This document shows positions 24,401 to 31,936 of a stretch of 64,000 bases of DNA, piece after piece. Location of the stretch: NCBI GenBank assembly GCA_964476895.1, contig CAYZCS010000001.1, positions 14,990-78,989 of the forward strand. The letters run 5' to 3'. Position 1 is the first letter of the stretch. Each line of letters starts with the position of its first letter. Origin of the DNA: JALYJZ01 sp964476895. Its GTDB lineage: Bacteria > Patescibacteriota > SICC01. A program made the translations under genes and the position numbers. Below the pieces are notes generated by a model. That model searched no databases. It had not been told where the DNA came from and worked only from the letters and a program-made list of their open reading frames with translations.

Positions 24401-24558
24401 CTGCACCGGCTGTATAGCTGCTTTCATTAAGAGTAAATCTGGCATATAAAAGAAGTCGCACATTCACAGCATTGGTTCCGGAACCGGCTGTCGCGAGCCA
24501 TCAATCGTGACGTCCAACCGGAACCAAGGGTCCAACTCGGACCAGATCGGAGCAGACC

Positions 24559-25170
24559 ATGCGTTGTTATACCGTCTCGGACGGCAAGCTGAGCGAGGGC
24601 ATCGCGGTCAACGTGGATCGCATCCCCTATACTGTCAGGTCTTCCCCCCAGGTGGGATCCGAGGACCACCTCATCCTCGGCCTCGGCCTTCGCGACATCC
24701 CTCCCCCTGACATCTATCGGGGTGAGGTGTTCCGCGCCGACTGGGATATGTACGGTGCCAGTGACCTCAAGCCGATGCTCCGGAAGGAGCGTGACGCCGG
24801 GCCAAACACCCAGACCGGGTTGCTCGTGCGGATCGTCGTGCCCAGGGCGGGATACGACAGCAGGCCCTTTTTCCTGACGATCAATGGTGACGCCCACCTC
24901 CTTGCGGGGCTGTACCGGGACGAGCACTCACGTACGAAGCGGTTCGCGAAGGATGGCAGCTTCAGGGAGATGGACGCCGTGTACTACTTCCAACCCGACT
25001 CCATCGCGAGGTTGACCTACTGGAAGCTGAGGTCGTCGGAGCGCTCTCCCGGTTCGCCCTGCGACTTCGCGCTCTTCTGCACCCAGGACGGCAAGCTCGG
25101 AATGGTCACCTGGGATCACTTCGCGGAGGAGTGCATCGCTACGCCGACCGGGACGGTCGTCGCCGTCTGA
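24559..25170 (+). CDS. Hypothetical protein of the SD-leader accessory class
   Basis: 203 residues from ATG 24559, preceded by GGAG. Mixed alpha/beta sequence without signal peptide or membrane helix (MRCYTVSDGKLSEGIAVNVD, SEDHLILGLGLRDIPPPDIY, FFLTINGDAHLLAGLYRDEH, CDFALFCTQDGKLGMVTW). No family recognised. Its 3' flank carries a 40-nt double-stem element (25231-25270) also found after the gene at 33007, suggesting that the two transcripts share a 3' processing or termination structure. Confidence 0.6.
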   Translation: MRCYTVSDGKLSEGIAVNVDRIPYTVRSSPQVGSEDHLILGLGLRDIPPPDIYRGEVFRADWDMYGASDLKPMLRKERDAGPNTQTGLLVRIVVPRAGYDSRPFFLTINGDAHLLAGLYRDEHSRTKRFAKDGSFREMDAVYYFQPDSIARLTYWKLRSSERSPGSPCDFALFCTQDGKLGMVTWDHFAEECIATPTGTVVAV

Positions 25171-25230
25171 TTCACACCGGGGAACGGACCGTGATTCATG
25201 CACACCAGCATGCAGTCGCACCTTCCCCAC

Positions 25231-25270
25231 TCTCCTGAGTGCATCTCCTTACGGAGGTGGGCTGAGGAGG
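25231..25270 (+). repeat. 40-nt structured 3' element, copy A
   Basis: TCTCCTGAGTGCATCTCC..GGAGGTGGGCTGAGGAG: an inner GCATCTCC/GGAGGTG stem within an outer imperfect CTCCTGAG/CTGAGGAG pair. About 75% identical to copy B at 33481-33520. Confidence 0.65.
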
Positions 25271-25275
25271 TGCCC

Positions 25276-25320
25276 ATATCCCGCCACTGCCGACGTTCAC
25301 CAGCCAGTGAATGGCCACTT
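25276..25320 (-). pseudogene. Relic of a PhnB-like VOC gene end
   Basis: Minus strand reads A-I-H-W-L-V-N-V-G-S-G-G-I-W, matching the IHWMVNVGSGEMG end of the VOC protein at 27495 with about 75% base identity over 45 bp. No start and no upstream domain remain. Confidence 0.6.
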
Positions 25321-25458
25321 AGTCAGCAGACCAAGCGTACATAAACCCATCGTAGAGGCACTTATATGATTGGTCGCTTGTTATTACCCCCGACAGGCGC
25401 ATGCTACAAGCAAGATTCAATAAACTGAGCAGCGTTGACGCCTGCTTAGGGGGTGGGA

Positions 25459-26337
25459 ATGAAAAGGTTCAAACATACGACGGTATCCGCACTGGTTGCC
25501 GCTTTGGCGATCGGTTTTCCGGCGCAGGCCCTGGCCCAAGAGGCTCCGGTAGAACTCGGCACCACCGAGGACTTCGCGGTCTTGGCCGGCACCGAGATCA
25601 CCAACGTCCCCACTTCCGACATCACCGGAGACGTGGGCCTGAGCCCGGGCACCGGTGCCGCGATTACCGGACTGACCTGCGCGGAGGTGACCGGTACGAT
25701 CTACGACGTTGACGGTACGTATCCGGACACCTGCGAGGTAACCGATCCCGCCCTGCTGACGACGGCCAAAAACGACCTGGTTACGGCATATGACGATGCC
25801 GCCGGACGCACGCCGACCGAGACGTTCGCCGGCGGCGACAACCAGCTCGGCGGACAGACGCTGACCTCCGGCGTCTACGCGTTCGGCGCCGCGTCGACCG
25901 CCAACCTGGTCGGCACGCTGACGCTTAACGGCCAGAACGACCCGGATGCGGTATGGATCTTCCAGGCCTCATCCACCCTGGTAACGGCATCGAGCAGCGT
26001 GGTGAGTCTCACCAACGGCGCCCAAGCCTGCAACGTCTTCTGGCAGGTTGGCAGTTCCGCCACGCTCGGATCCGACTCCGTGTTCGTCGGGACCATCATG
26101 GCCCTCACTTCCATCGGGTTGGATACCGGCGCCACCATCAACGGGGGCCAGGCGCTGGCACGTGACGGCGCGGTCACCCTGGACCAGAACGTCATCACCG
26201 ACTCGGCATGTGCGCTCTCCGAGCCCCCCGACGACGATGATGGTGATGACACGGACTCCGGTTCTGACACCGGCTCACTCGCCGCCGGCGATATCGTTCC
26301 CAAGCTACCGAACGCCGGAGCCGGTCCTCGCAACTAG
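25459..26337 (+). CDS. DUF3494 ice-binding-like secreted protein with sortase-type motif
   Basis: 292 residues. A signal peptide (MKRFKHTTVSALVAALAIGFPAQALAQ) precedes a DUF3494-type domain: LGTTEDFAVLAGTEITNV, ITGDVGLSPGTGAAITG, LGGQTLTSGVYAFGAAST, LTLNGQNDPDAVWIFQ and TINGGQALARDGAVTLDQNVI are the usual beta-solenoid landmarks. Members bind ice or act as adhesins; the domain alone does not prove ice binding. An Asp/Gly/Ser-rich stalk precedes the C-terminal KLPNAGAGPRN. LPNAG resembles a sortase sorting motif, but no hydrophobic segment follows. ATG 25459 follows GGGGGTGGG. A class F-like sortase gene lies 18 bp downstream. Confidence 0.85.
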   Translation: MKRFKHTTVSALVAALAIGFPAQALAQEAPVELGTTEDFAVLAGTEITNVPTSDITGDVGLSPGTGAAITGLTCAEVTGTIYDVDGTYPDTCEVTDPALLTTAKNDLVTAYDDAAGRTPTETFAGGDNQLGGQTLTSGVYAFGAASTANLVGTLTLNGQNDPDAVWIFQASSTLVTASSSVVSLTNGAQACNVFWQVGSSATLGSDSVFVGTIMALTSIGLDTGATINGGQALARDGAVTLDQNVITDSACALSEPPDDDDGDDTDSGSDTGSLAAGDIVPKLPNAGAGPRN

Positions 26338-26355
26338 GACACGCCCTGCCAAGAT

Positions 26356-26952
26356 ATGCCTGCGGATAAGCCAGTTCGTCGCCGGATCTTCGCAGCCGTG
26401 ATCGGCGTAGCGCTGGCCGGAGCGCTGGTCTCGTTCGGGTTGCTCGGATTGCTCGGGCCGTTCCGAACCGATTCGCCGCCGCGTACCGCCGAAACCACGG
26501 CGGTTCAGGTGGGCGTGCCGGTGCACCTGGAAATCCCGAAGATCGGGGTGGATGCGGCGATCGAGCTTACCGGCCTGACGCGTCAGGGATTGATGGGCGT
26601 CCCGAAAGACCCCGACAACGCCGCCTGGTACAAGCACGGGCCGCGCCCCGGTGAGATAGGGAGCGCGGTGATCGACGGGCACTTCGACTGGGACAACGGG
26701 ACCCCCGCGGTGTTCGATGATCTCCACAAGCTGCGGCCCGGCGACAAAGTGATGGTTACGGACCGGCACGGCACGATCATCTCGTTCGTCGTGCGGAAGT
26801 CCCGGAACTATAGTCCGGAGGCAGATGCCACCAGCGTGTTCCGTTCCAGCGACGGGAAAGCCCACCTCAACCTGATCACCTGCACCGGCGTGTGGAACCA
26901 GGATCGAGACAGCTACTCACAACGTCTCGTGGTGTTCTCCGATCGGGAATAG
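26356..26952 (+). CDS. Sortase (class F-like)
   Basis: 198 residues. An N-terminal membrane anchor (about 11-34) is followed by a sortase barrel: HLEIPKIGVDAAIELTG, SAVIDGHFDW (catalytic His), and LITCTGVWNQDRDSYSQRLVV with the TxTC cysteine and the downstream arginine. It attaches exported proteins to the cell surface by recognising LPxTG-like motifs. Its immediate upstream neighbour, probably its substrate, ends with LPNAG. No separate promoter is evident. Confidence 0.88.
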   Translation: MPADKPVRRRIFAAVIGVALAGALVSFGLLGLLGPFRTDSPPRTAETTAVQVGVPVHLEIPKIGVDAAIELTGLTRQGLMGVPKDPDNAAWYKHGPRPGEIGSAVIDGHFDWDNGTPAVFDDLHKLRPGDKVMVTDRHGTIISFVVRKSRNYSPEADATSVFRSSDGKAHLNLITCTGVWNQDRDSYSQRLVVFSDRE

Positions 26953-26967
26953 CCAGGCAGAGATCTT

Positions 26968-27498
26968 CTATTTTCCCGCGGCCGCCCGCTCCAGCTCCGC
27001 GACGTCGATCTTCTTCATCGTGAGCATCGCGTCCATCACCCGGCCGGCCTTCTCCTTGTCCGGATCGGTCATCAGCTCGCCGAGCCGCTTCGGGACGATC
27101 TGCCAGGACAGGCCGTACTTGTCTTTCAGCCAGCCACACTGCTCCGACTCGGGCACCGCGGAGAAACGCTCCCAAAAGTAGTCGACTTCCGCCTGGTCCG
27201 CACACTCCACGTAGAACGAGACGCTCTCGTTGAATGTGAATATCGGTCCGCCGTCGAGCGCCATGAACCGCTGGCCGGCCAGCTCGAAGATCGCGGTGAG
27301 CACCTTGCCTTCCATGTCTTTCATCGGACCGACCTGCTTACCTTCCGGATACCGCTCGATGCTGACGATCCGCGACTCCGCGCGCTTCCCTGGCGCGGCG
27401 CTGAAGGTGTCCACGTAGAAGGTGATCGCCTCCTCGCACTCCTTGTCGAACCACAGGCTGGGAACGATCTTCTGCGTACGCTGCGTATCCTCCGTCAT
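26968..27498 (-). CDS. VOC-superfamily protein (PhnB/3-demethylubiquinone methyltransferase-like)
   Basis: 176 residues. KIVPSLWFDKECEEAITFYVDTFSA opens a glyoxalase/VOC fold; the family's TAIFELAGQRFMALDGGPIFTFNESVSFYVEC and YGLSWQIVPKRL are all present. Despite the database name, such proteins are not known methyltransferases; their substrate is unknown. The last helix (RVMDAMLTMKKIDVAELERA) resembles the 'Glyoxalase-like, 3-dmu-9_3-mt' form. Start ATG 27498 overlaps the stop of the next VOC gene (ATGA), so the pair is translationally coupled. Confidence 0.85.
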   Translation of the reverse strand: MTEDTQRTQKIVPSLWFDKECEEAITFYVDTFSAAPGKRAESRIVSIERYPEGKQVGPMKDMEGKVLTAIFELAGQRFMALDGGPIFTFNESVSFYVECADQAEVDYFWERFSAVPESEQCGWLKDKYGLSWQIVPKRLGELMTDPDKEKAGRVMDAMLTMKKIDVAELERAAAGK

Positions 27499-27923
27499 GC
27501 CGAACCCATCTCGCCGCTACCGACGTTCACCATCCAATGGATGCCGTACTTGTCGGTCACCATACCGAAGAGGTCACCCCAGAACGCTTTCTCCAGCGGC
27601 ATCGTCACCGTGCCGCCCTCGCTGAGACCGTCGAAGCACTCCCGGAGCTTCTGCTCGTCCGAGCCGTTGATCGAGAGAGCCACGTTCGTCCCGGCCACGT
27701 AGTCCTCGTCCTTCGGGCCGTCACTGGCGAACAGGCTCACCGCCCCGCCCTGGAGCGACGCGTGCATGATCAGCGCCTGCTTTTCCTCCGGAAAGTCCAT
27801 CGGCGTGTCGCCGAACGTCTGCATCTGCAGCTCGCCGCCGAAGATGCCACGGTAGAATTCCATGGCTTCCTTGGTCTTGCCGTCTTTGAAGCTGAGATAC
27901 GGGGTCAGGGTCGTGTCGCTCAT
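27495..27923 (-). CDS. VOC-superfamily protein (PhnB-like)
   Basis: 142 residues. TPYLSFKDGKTKEAMEFYRGIFGG and KYGIHWMVNVGSGEMGSA are PhnB-like VOC landmarks, with GTNVALSINGSDEQKLRECFDGLSEGGTV between them. A GGAGG site precedes ATG 27923. First gene of a coupled pair with the 176-residue VOC protein; the two may form a heterodimer. Function unknown. A relic of a similar gene end is at 25276. Confidence 0.88.
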   Translation of the reverse strand: MSDTTLTPYLSFKDGKTKEAMEFYRGIFGGELQMQTFGDTPMDFPEEKQALIMHASLQGGAVSLFASDGPKDEDYVAGTNVALSINGSDEQKLRECFDGLSEGGTVTMPLEKAFWGDLFGMVTDKYGIHWMVNVGSGEMGSA

Positions 27924-28041
27924 GGGCCTCCTTGGTCATGTTACTGCGAGACCATTGTACGCCCATGCTCAGAGACGTGGCGGTAGACCTCACTCGAAAG
28001 CATCAGCGGTGCGAGGCCTTCAGCGATATGCTACAGTTAAC

Positions 28042-28067
28042 TGCTTTCGACGCAGAAGGCATTAACA
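28042..28067 (+). promoter_or_regulatory. Leader hairpin followed by ATTAACA (upstream of the 165-aa gene)
   Basis: TGCTTTC pairs with GAAGGCA and runs directly into ATTAACA. The same design precedes the paralogue at 30304 and, less exactly, the genes at 11576 and 12046. A TACAGT -10 box lies at 28032-28037. Confidence 0.5.
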
Positions 28068-28102
28068 GCACGCTTTCCATGATCCCGACAGAAAGGGGAA
28101 AC

Positions 28103-28600
28103 GTGATCACTGGTCGTAGAATACTGACACTGCTGCTCATCGTCGCAGTGGGGACCGTCGGCTTCTTCGTGGGAGGGAATCTCCGCGAGAACGACGACGC
28201 GGACTCCGCCACGCGGACGAGCGGCGCGAGCCAGCCACTCATTCCGCCAAGTTGGGCTGACTGCTCGATCATCGTCGTAACACGTCAACAGTTCAGTCCG
28301 GTCGTGGACGCGCCCTTCTGCAAGCAATCGACTTTCCTGCTCCGGAGGGCGCTGGTGCCGAGCCAAGAGGCCCGGCCTAACGAGTGCCGGCTTGATGTGG
28401 ACTTTTACGACCTCAGACGACGGTTTTTCGATCGCGATGACGGGCCTCGGCTTGCGAAATACCGCGATCGCTTCTCGATCTCGTGCAGGAAGATCCTGTT
28501 CGTCATACACAACCCCAGCGAGATCGCGTCGTACGAGCACGACGTAGTCAGCAGCGGGGTCTTGGAGCCCGGCCAAAAGGGCCACAACCTCCATCCATAG
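28103..28600 (+). CDS. Exported four-cysteine protein, paralogue A
   Basis: 165 residues from GTG 28103, chosen for its AAAGGGG site; the longer frame begins inside the leader. A membrane anchor or signal (RRILTLLLIVAVGTVGFFVGG) precedes the exported domain. DCSIIVVT, FCKQSTFLLRR, NECRLDVDFYD and SCRKILFVIH align with the protein at 30304 (DCTIVVVT, FCKQSVLRV, DECRLD, KCKRIRFVV), giving four conserved cysteines and a shared PGQK near the end. The cysteines likely form disulfides outside the cell. No known family recognised. Followed by a strong terminator. Confidence 0.7.
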   Translation: MITGRRILTLLLIVAVGTVGFFVGGNLRENDDADSATRTSGASQPLIPPSWADCSIIVVTRQQFSPVVDAPFCKQSTFLLRRALVPSQEARPNECRLDVDFYDLRRRFFDRDDGPRLAKYRDRFSISCRKILFVIHNPSEIASYEHDVVSSGVLEPGQKGHNLHP

Positions 28601-28615
28601 CTGCCGCACCGCACC

Positions 28616-28664
28616 GTCCCCGCCCGGAACCACTCCTCATCAAGGAGCCGGGCGGGGACTTTTG
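28616..28664 (+). terminator. Hairpin terminator after paralogue A
   Basis: GTCCCCGCCCGG pairs with CCGGGCGGGGAC around an inner CTCCT/AGGAG stem, followed by TTTT. Same design as the terminator at 30944. Confidence 0.85.
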
Positions 28665-28748
28665 CTGTACCCAAAGAGTAAGATGCGGATAGCCGCGACG
28701 GGAAAGCCCGACGCCACGGTCGAAGTCTGATCTGCCCCAGCGGTCCGC

Positions 28749-30074
28749 TCAGTCGCGGCGGATCCGGGACGGATGCACCGGTACGAGGTCCCGATGCAAG
28801 GTTGTCGCGAGCTCCGCGGCTGCGTCGGCGGCATCCACGCCTTGCAGGTTACGAGTAAGCGCATCGAGGGAAAAGAAATCTTTCGGCAATCCGCCCTCGT
28901 CATGCTCCCATCCGTACTGCTTGACCTCCGTCTTTTTGACTCCGCCCGGACGGCGCGCGTACGTGTCGTGCTCCTGGTCGTGGACCCACGGCAGGATCCG
29001 TACCTGCCCCGGCTCGCTACGTAGTTCGAGCATCGTCGAGGTTTCCGGGTCGAAGTAGTACGCGAACGTTTCGCTGCCCGCCGTGCCGGCATCGTGCGCC
29101 TGGTCGACCAGGCCTTTGCACCGGTTATCGATACGGGCCACGTCGGCCTCGAAGTTCTCCTCCCGTTCACGCTCGACCCGGTGCAGGAGCAGCGCGACCG
29201 TCTCATGACGGGATTCCACTTCCAGCCCGATCTGTTCCGCGGCGACCAGGTCGGCCTGCGCGATCTCCAGTAGCTCCTGGGTGCTGAGTCCGAGCTCGGC
29301 TTCGCGTCCACGGTACCGGTCCGCGATATCCAGGATCGCCGTGGTGTGCCGCCGGACGAACTTCGGAGGTACCGGCTTGGTCTCCATGGAGACCACCGAC
29401 CGGCGCAACGCGATCTCCGCCGCGTCGAGTTTCGCCAGCGGCGCCTCAGCATCGCGGCCGCGCCGCATCCGCTGGCGACCGACTTTCGCGACCTCAAGCG
29501 CCCGGGCGGTCCAGCGCTTCTGCTGGGGATACCGCTCCAACCCGATCACCTCCGACGCTTCGATCATGTCCGCGGCCAGCCAGACGTGGGCAATGGCGGC
29601 TTCCCGCCGTTCTTCCGTAAGCGGGCCGGGTTTCTCGAAGACCACCCGCTCGTAGGTCTCGATCGCCCGACCCGCGGCATTGATGGCCGTCTTGGGCCGC
29701 GGGGACCCTGGCACCTCCCACTGGTGCATCCGGAGTTCGGTGAGCGAGCTGGCGCCGACGGTGTGCGCCCACGCCAATTGGAAGCGCGGTTCCGCATCCG
29801 CGACACCCTTGCCTACGGCACGGGTCACCCGGGCACGGGTACCCTGGAGAGCGTCGTGCGCATCGAGCAACTGCGCCCAGTGCGGCGCACGGGATTCGAT
29901 GTCCGCGGGAACGTCCTCGGGCAGCCCGTTGATCGCCTCCCATGCGTCCTCGGCGCGACGTTGTACGGATTCCACCAGCAACCGGTCCGCGGCCCGCCGA
30001 TACGCTTCTTCGCGCGGCAGTCCTTCGGTGCCGTCCGGCGACAGCTCTGGCTCGGTGTTTCCGGGTAGTGTCAT
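28749..30074 (-). CDS. Large hypothetical helical protein
   Basis: 441 residues, almost wholly alpha-helical and charged, with no membrane segment (EEAYRRAADRLLVESVQRRAE, RRHTTAILDIADRYRGRE, EVESRHETVALLLHRVERE). The C-terminal 100 residues contain aromatic and acidic patches (FAYYFDPETSTMLELRSE, YGWEHDEGGLPKDFFSLDAL). No family recognised. Promoter: TTGCCA and TACGTT 17 bp apart, with TACGTT eight bases before ATG 30074. It lies antisense between the two paralogous exported-protein genes. Confidence 0.6.
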   Translation of the reverse strand: MTLPGNTEPELSPDGTEGLPREEAYRRAADRLLVESVQRRAEDAWEAINGLPEDVPADIESRAPHWAQLLDAHDALQGTRARVTRAVGKGVADAEPRFQLAWAHTVGASSLTELRMHQWEVPGSPRPKTAINAAGRAIETYERVVFEKPGPLTEERREAAIAHVWLAADMIEASEVIGLERYPQQKRWTARALEVAKVGRQRMRRGRDAEAPLAKLDAAEIALRRSVVSMETKPVPPKFVRRHTTAILDIADRYRGREAELGLSTQELLEIAQADLVAAEQIGLEVESRHETVALLLHRVEREREENFEADVARIDNRCKGLVDQAHDAGTAGSETFAYYFDPETSTMLELRSEPGQVRILPWVHDQEHDTYARRPGGVKKTEVKQYGWEHDEGGLPKDFFSLDALTRNLQGVDAADAAAELATTLHRDLVPVHPSRIRRD

Positions 30075-30198
30075 AGCGAACTAACGTACCCGACAATCAT
30101 ACCTTTGGCAATGCGGCGGACCTAGTCGGTCGGCAATCTTACCAGTTATTGCCTTAACCAAGGTCTTCTAAAAGCATTGCAAGTATGTTAGGGTGAGA

Positions 30199-30227
30199 TG
30201 TCTTTCCCTGGCGGAAAGGCATTAACA
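30199..30227 (+). promoter_or_regulatory. Leader hairpin followed by ATTAACA (upstream of paralogue B)
   Basis: TGTCTTTCC pairs with GGAAAGGCA and runs into TTAACA, as upstream of paralogue A. Confidence 0.5.
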
Positions 30228-30303
30228 ACACTTCCTTCGGTCGGGGCAGGCGTCCCGGGTACGCTCGCCCCTGGAGCGCCCGTTCCCGACAGGAAGGAGA
30301 GAC

Positions 30304-30918
30304 GTGGGCAACTCTCGAAAGTTGATGGTACTCGTCGCGGTCGCGGTCGTCGCGGTTTTCGCGGCCAGCTGCGGCGGGGACGACGGCAAGGTCACCGTCG
30401 TGACCGAGACGGTCACGACCGATGAGCCGGTGCAGCTCCCGAAGGTCACGGCCGAGCAGAAGCAGGCTCAGGCACGAGCAGTGAAGCAGGTGCGGGACTT
30501 GGACGCCGACTGCACCATCGTCGTCGTCACGCTCGCGGACCAACGCGCCAAGATCCAGCGGCCGTTCTTCTGCAAGCAGTCCGTGCTGCGCGTAAAGAAG
30601 AACCTGCCCCTCTCGCCGTTCGCGGCGGAGGATGAGTGCCGGCTCGACTACGAGCCGACGACACTCTACTCAGAGGGCAAGGGCTACTGGCAGACGGTCA
30701 TCGTCCTGAGCCAGTCCTGGCCACGCTTCACGCCGAAGTGCAAGCGCATCCGCTTCGTGGTGTTCGCCACGCAAGATGAGGATGTCGTCGACTACGCGCG
30801 TGAGGCACCGCTCACACGGGGGAAGCTCAAGCCGGGCCAAAAGGCCTACTACACCCCCGACCCCGGTCTGCGGGAGTACCAAAGGGAGTACGGCAAGTTC
30901 AGCCAGCACGCCCAGTAA
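30304..30918 (+). CDS. Exported four-cysteine lipoprotein, paralogue B
   Basis: 204 residues from GTG 30304, with AAGGAGAG upstream. The signal sequence ends in a lipobox (VFAASCGG), so it should be lipidated; Lgt is encoded in this window. The mature part contains the four cysteines and PGQK shared with the protein at 28103, and DDGKVTVVTETV is a short acidic linker. The two paralogues differ in anchoring: this one is a lipoprotein, the other has a membrane helix. Function unknown. Confidence 0.75.
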   Translation: MGNSRKLMVLVAVAVVAVFAASCGGDDGKVTVVTETVTTDEPVQLPKVTAEQKQAQARAVKQVRDLDADCTIVVVTLADQRAKIQRPFFCKQSVLRVKKNLPLSPFAAEDECRLDYEPTTLYSEGKGYWQTVIVLSQSWPRFTPKCKRIRFVVFATQDEDVVDYAREAPLTRGKLKPGQKAYYTPDPGLREYQREYGKFSQHAQ

Positions 30919-31254
30919 TCCTGTAGTCGCCCGCGTCACACCCGTCCCCGTCCGGAACCACTTCTTTTTTAGAAGCCGGACGGGGACCTTTGCTATATCG
31001 ACTTACGAGTACGTCTTTGCGCTTTATCTGCCTTCCGTCAACAGCTACCTCTTGCCCAGTTTGAGTCCGCTAGCATATCATGCATTATGGCCTTTACAAA
31101 GCGATTTATTTACGATACGATTCGAGGCCGATTAGCACGTTAACATCCGCACCGGAGAGCTCAGCGAGCGTACACCGTGCGCCTGATGAGCTCTCCGTTG
31201 CTGCTGCGGCCGAGCACCACTACACGACATCCAGCAGCCGAAAGGAAAGTCATC
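30919..31254 (+). other. 336-bp intergenic region with terminator and promoter
   Basis: Holds the terminator at 30944-30992 and, for the next gene, TTTACA (31093-31098) and TACGAT (31116-31121) spaced 17 bp. The long leader before ATG 31255 includes GTTAACATCC and an AAAGGAAA ribosome-binding site. No further coding sequence is evident. Confidence 0.5.
30944..30992 (+). terminator. Hairpin terminator after paralogue B
   Basis: GTCCCCGTCCGG pairs with CCGGACGGGGAC around an inner CTTC/GAAG stem with a T-rich loop, then CCTTTGC. Confidence 0.85.
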
Positions 31255-31842
31255 ATGACCGTCACCATGCTCGTTCCGGATTGGAACGCGACCGACGAGT
31301 TGCGAGAGGTCCACGAGGCGCGAGAGGCCTCAAGGCGAGATTCCGGGGTGCCCCTGTCAACGATGAACCAATGGTTCCGTAACACCGATATAAATTGGGA
31401 TAGCGAGATCGGAGACTATTTCAGGATCCTGAGTCGTCTAGGGGATGTTCCCAAGCATCTGAAGGACATCCGGTTTCCACGTGTCGGGCTCTCGCGAGCC
31501 AATTCGCCGCTCACCCAGGCCATCGATGGGCCGTACGAGGATGACTGCGTCACCGGCCGTGTCGAGAGCTATGTCCGCGATGGAGTGATCCAGCAGAGCA
31601 TCGTGGTCTGGGGCTCGAATCTCATCATGGTCAACCAGTTCTTCGACGCCCTCGTGGCCGGTAAGAAGCACGACTGGAACATGAACCCGGCGCCGCTGGC
31701 GAGGGAGACGATCACCATCCGTGACGTCCTACCCGACGGCAAGACCCGCACAGTCGAGGTCGAGTTCCCTGTAACCAGCCAGGCTCTGCTCGGGCTGGCT
31801 CGCCGGCTCGCCGATCCGTCGGACAAGAGGCCCGTCAGCTAG
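31255..31842 (+). CDS. Hypothetical protein of the SD-leader accessory class
   Basis: 195 residues from ATG 31255, with AAAGGAAAG in Shine-Dalgarno position; an earlier in-frame start at 31177 lies inside the leader. The charged N-terminus (DELREVHEAREASRRDSG) is followed by an alpha/beta region (GDVPKHLKDIRFPRVGLSRA, VVWGSNLIMVNQFFDALVAG) and a beta-rich tail. No signal peptide, membrane helix or recognised domain. A strong terminator follows. Confidence 0.6.
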   Translation: MTVTMLVPDWNATDELREVHEAREASRRDSGVPLSTMNQWFRNTDINWDSEIGDYFRILSRLGDVPKHLKDIRFPRVGLSRANSPLTQAIDGPYEDDCVTGRVESYVRDGVIQQSIVVWGSNLIMVNQFFDALVAGKKHDWNMNPAPLARETITIRDVLPDGKTRTVEVEFPVTSQALLGLARRLADPSDKRPVS

Positions 31843-31857
31843 CAGCAATGGAAGCAC

Positions 31858-31915
31858 CGGGCGGGCAGCCACAGACAACCAACGTCTCCGCTGCCCGCCC
31901 GTTACCACTTTATGT
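31858..31915 (+). terminator. Hairpin terminator
   Basis: CGGGCGGGCAGC and GCTGCCCGCCCG form a perfect 12-bp stem, followed by TTACCACTTTA. Confidence 0.8.
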
Positions 31916-31936
31916 GGTACTTAAACGTGCTACCTG

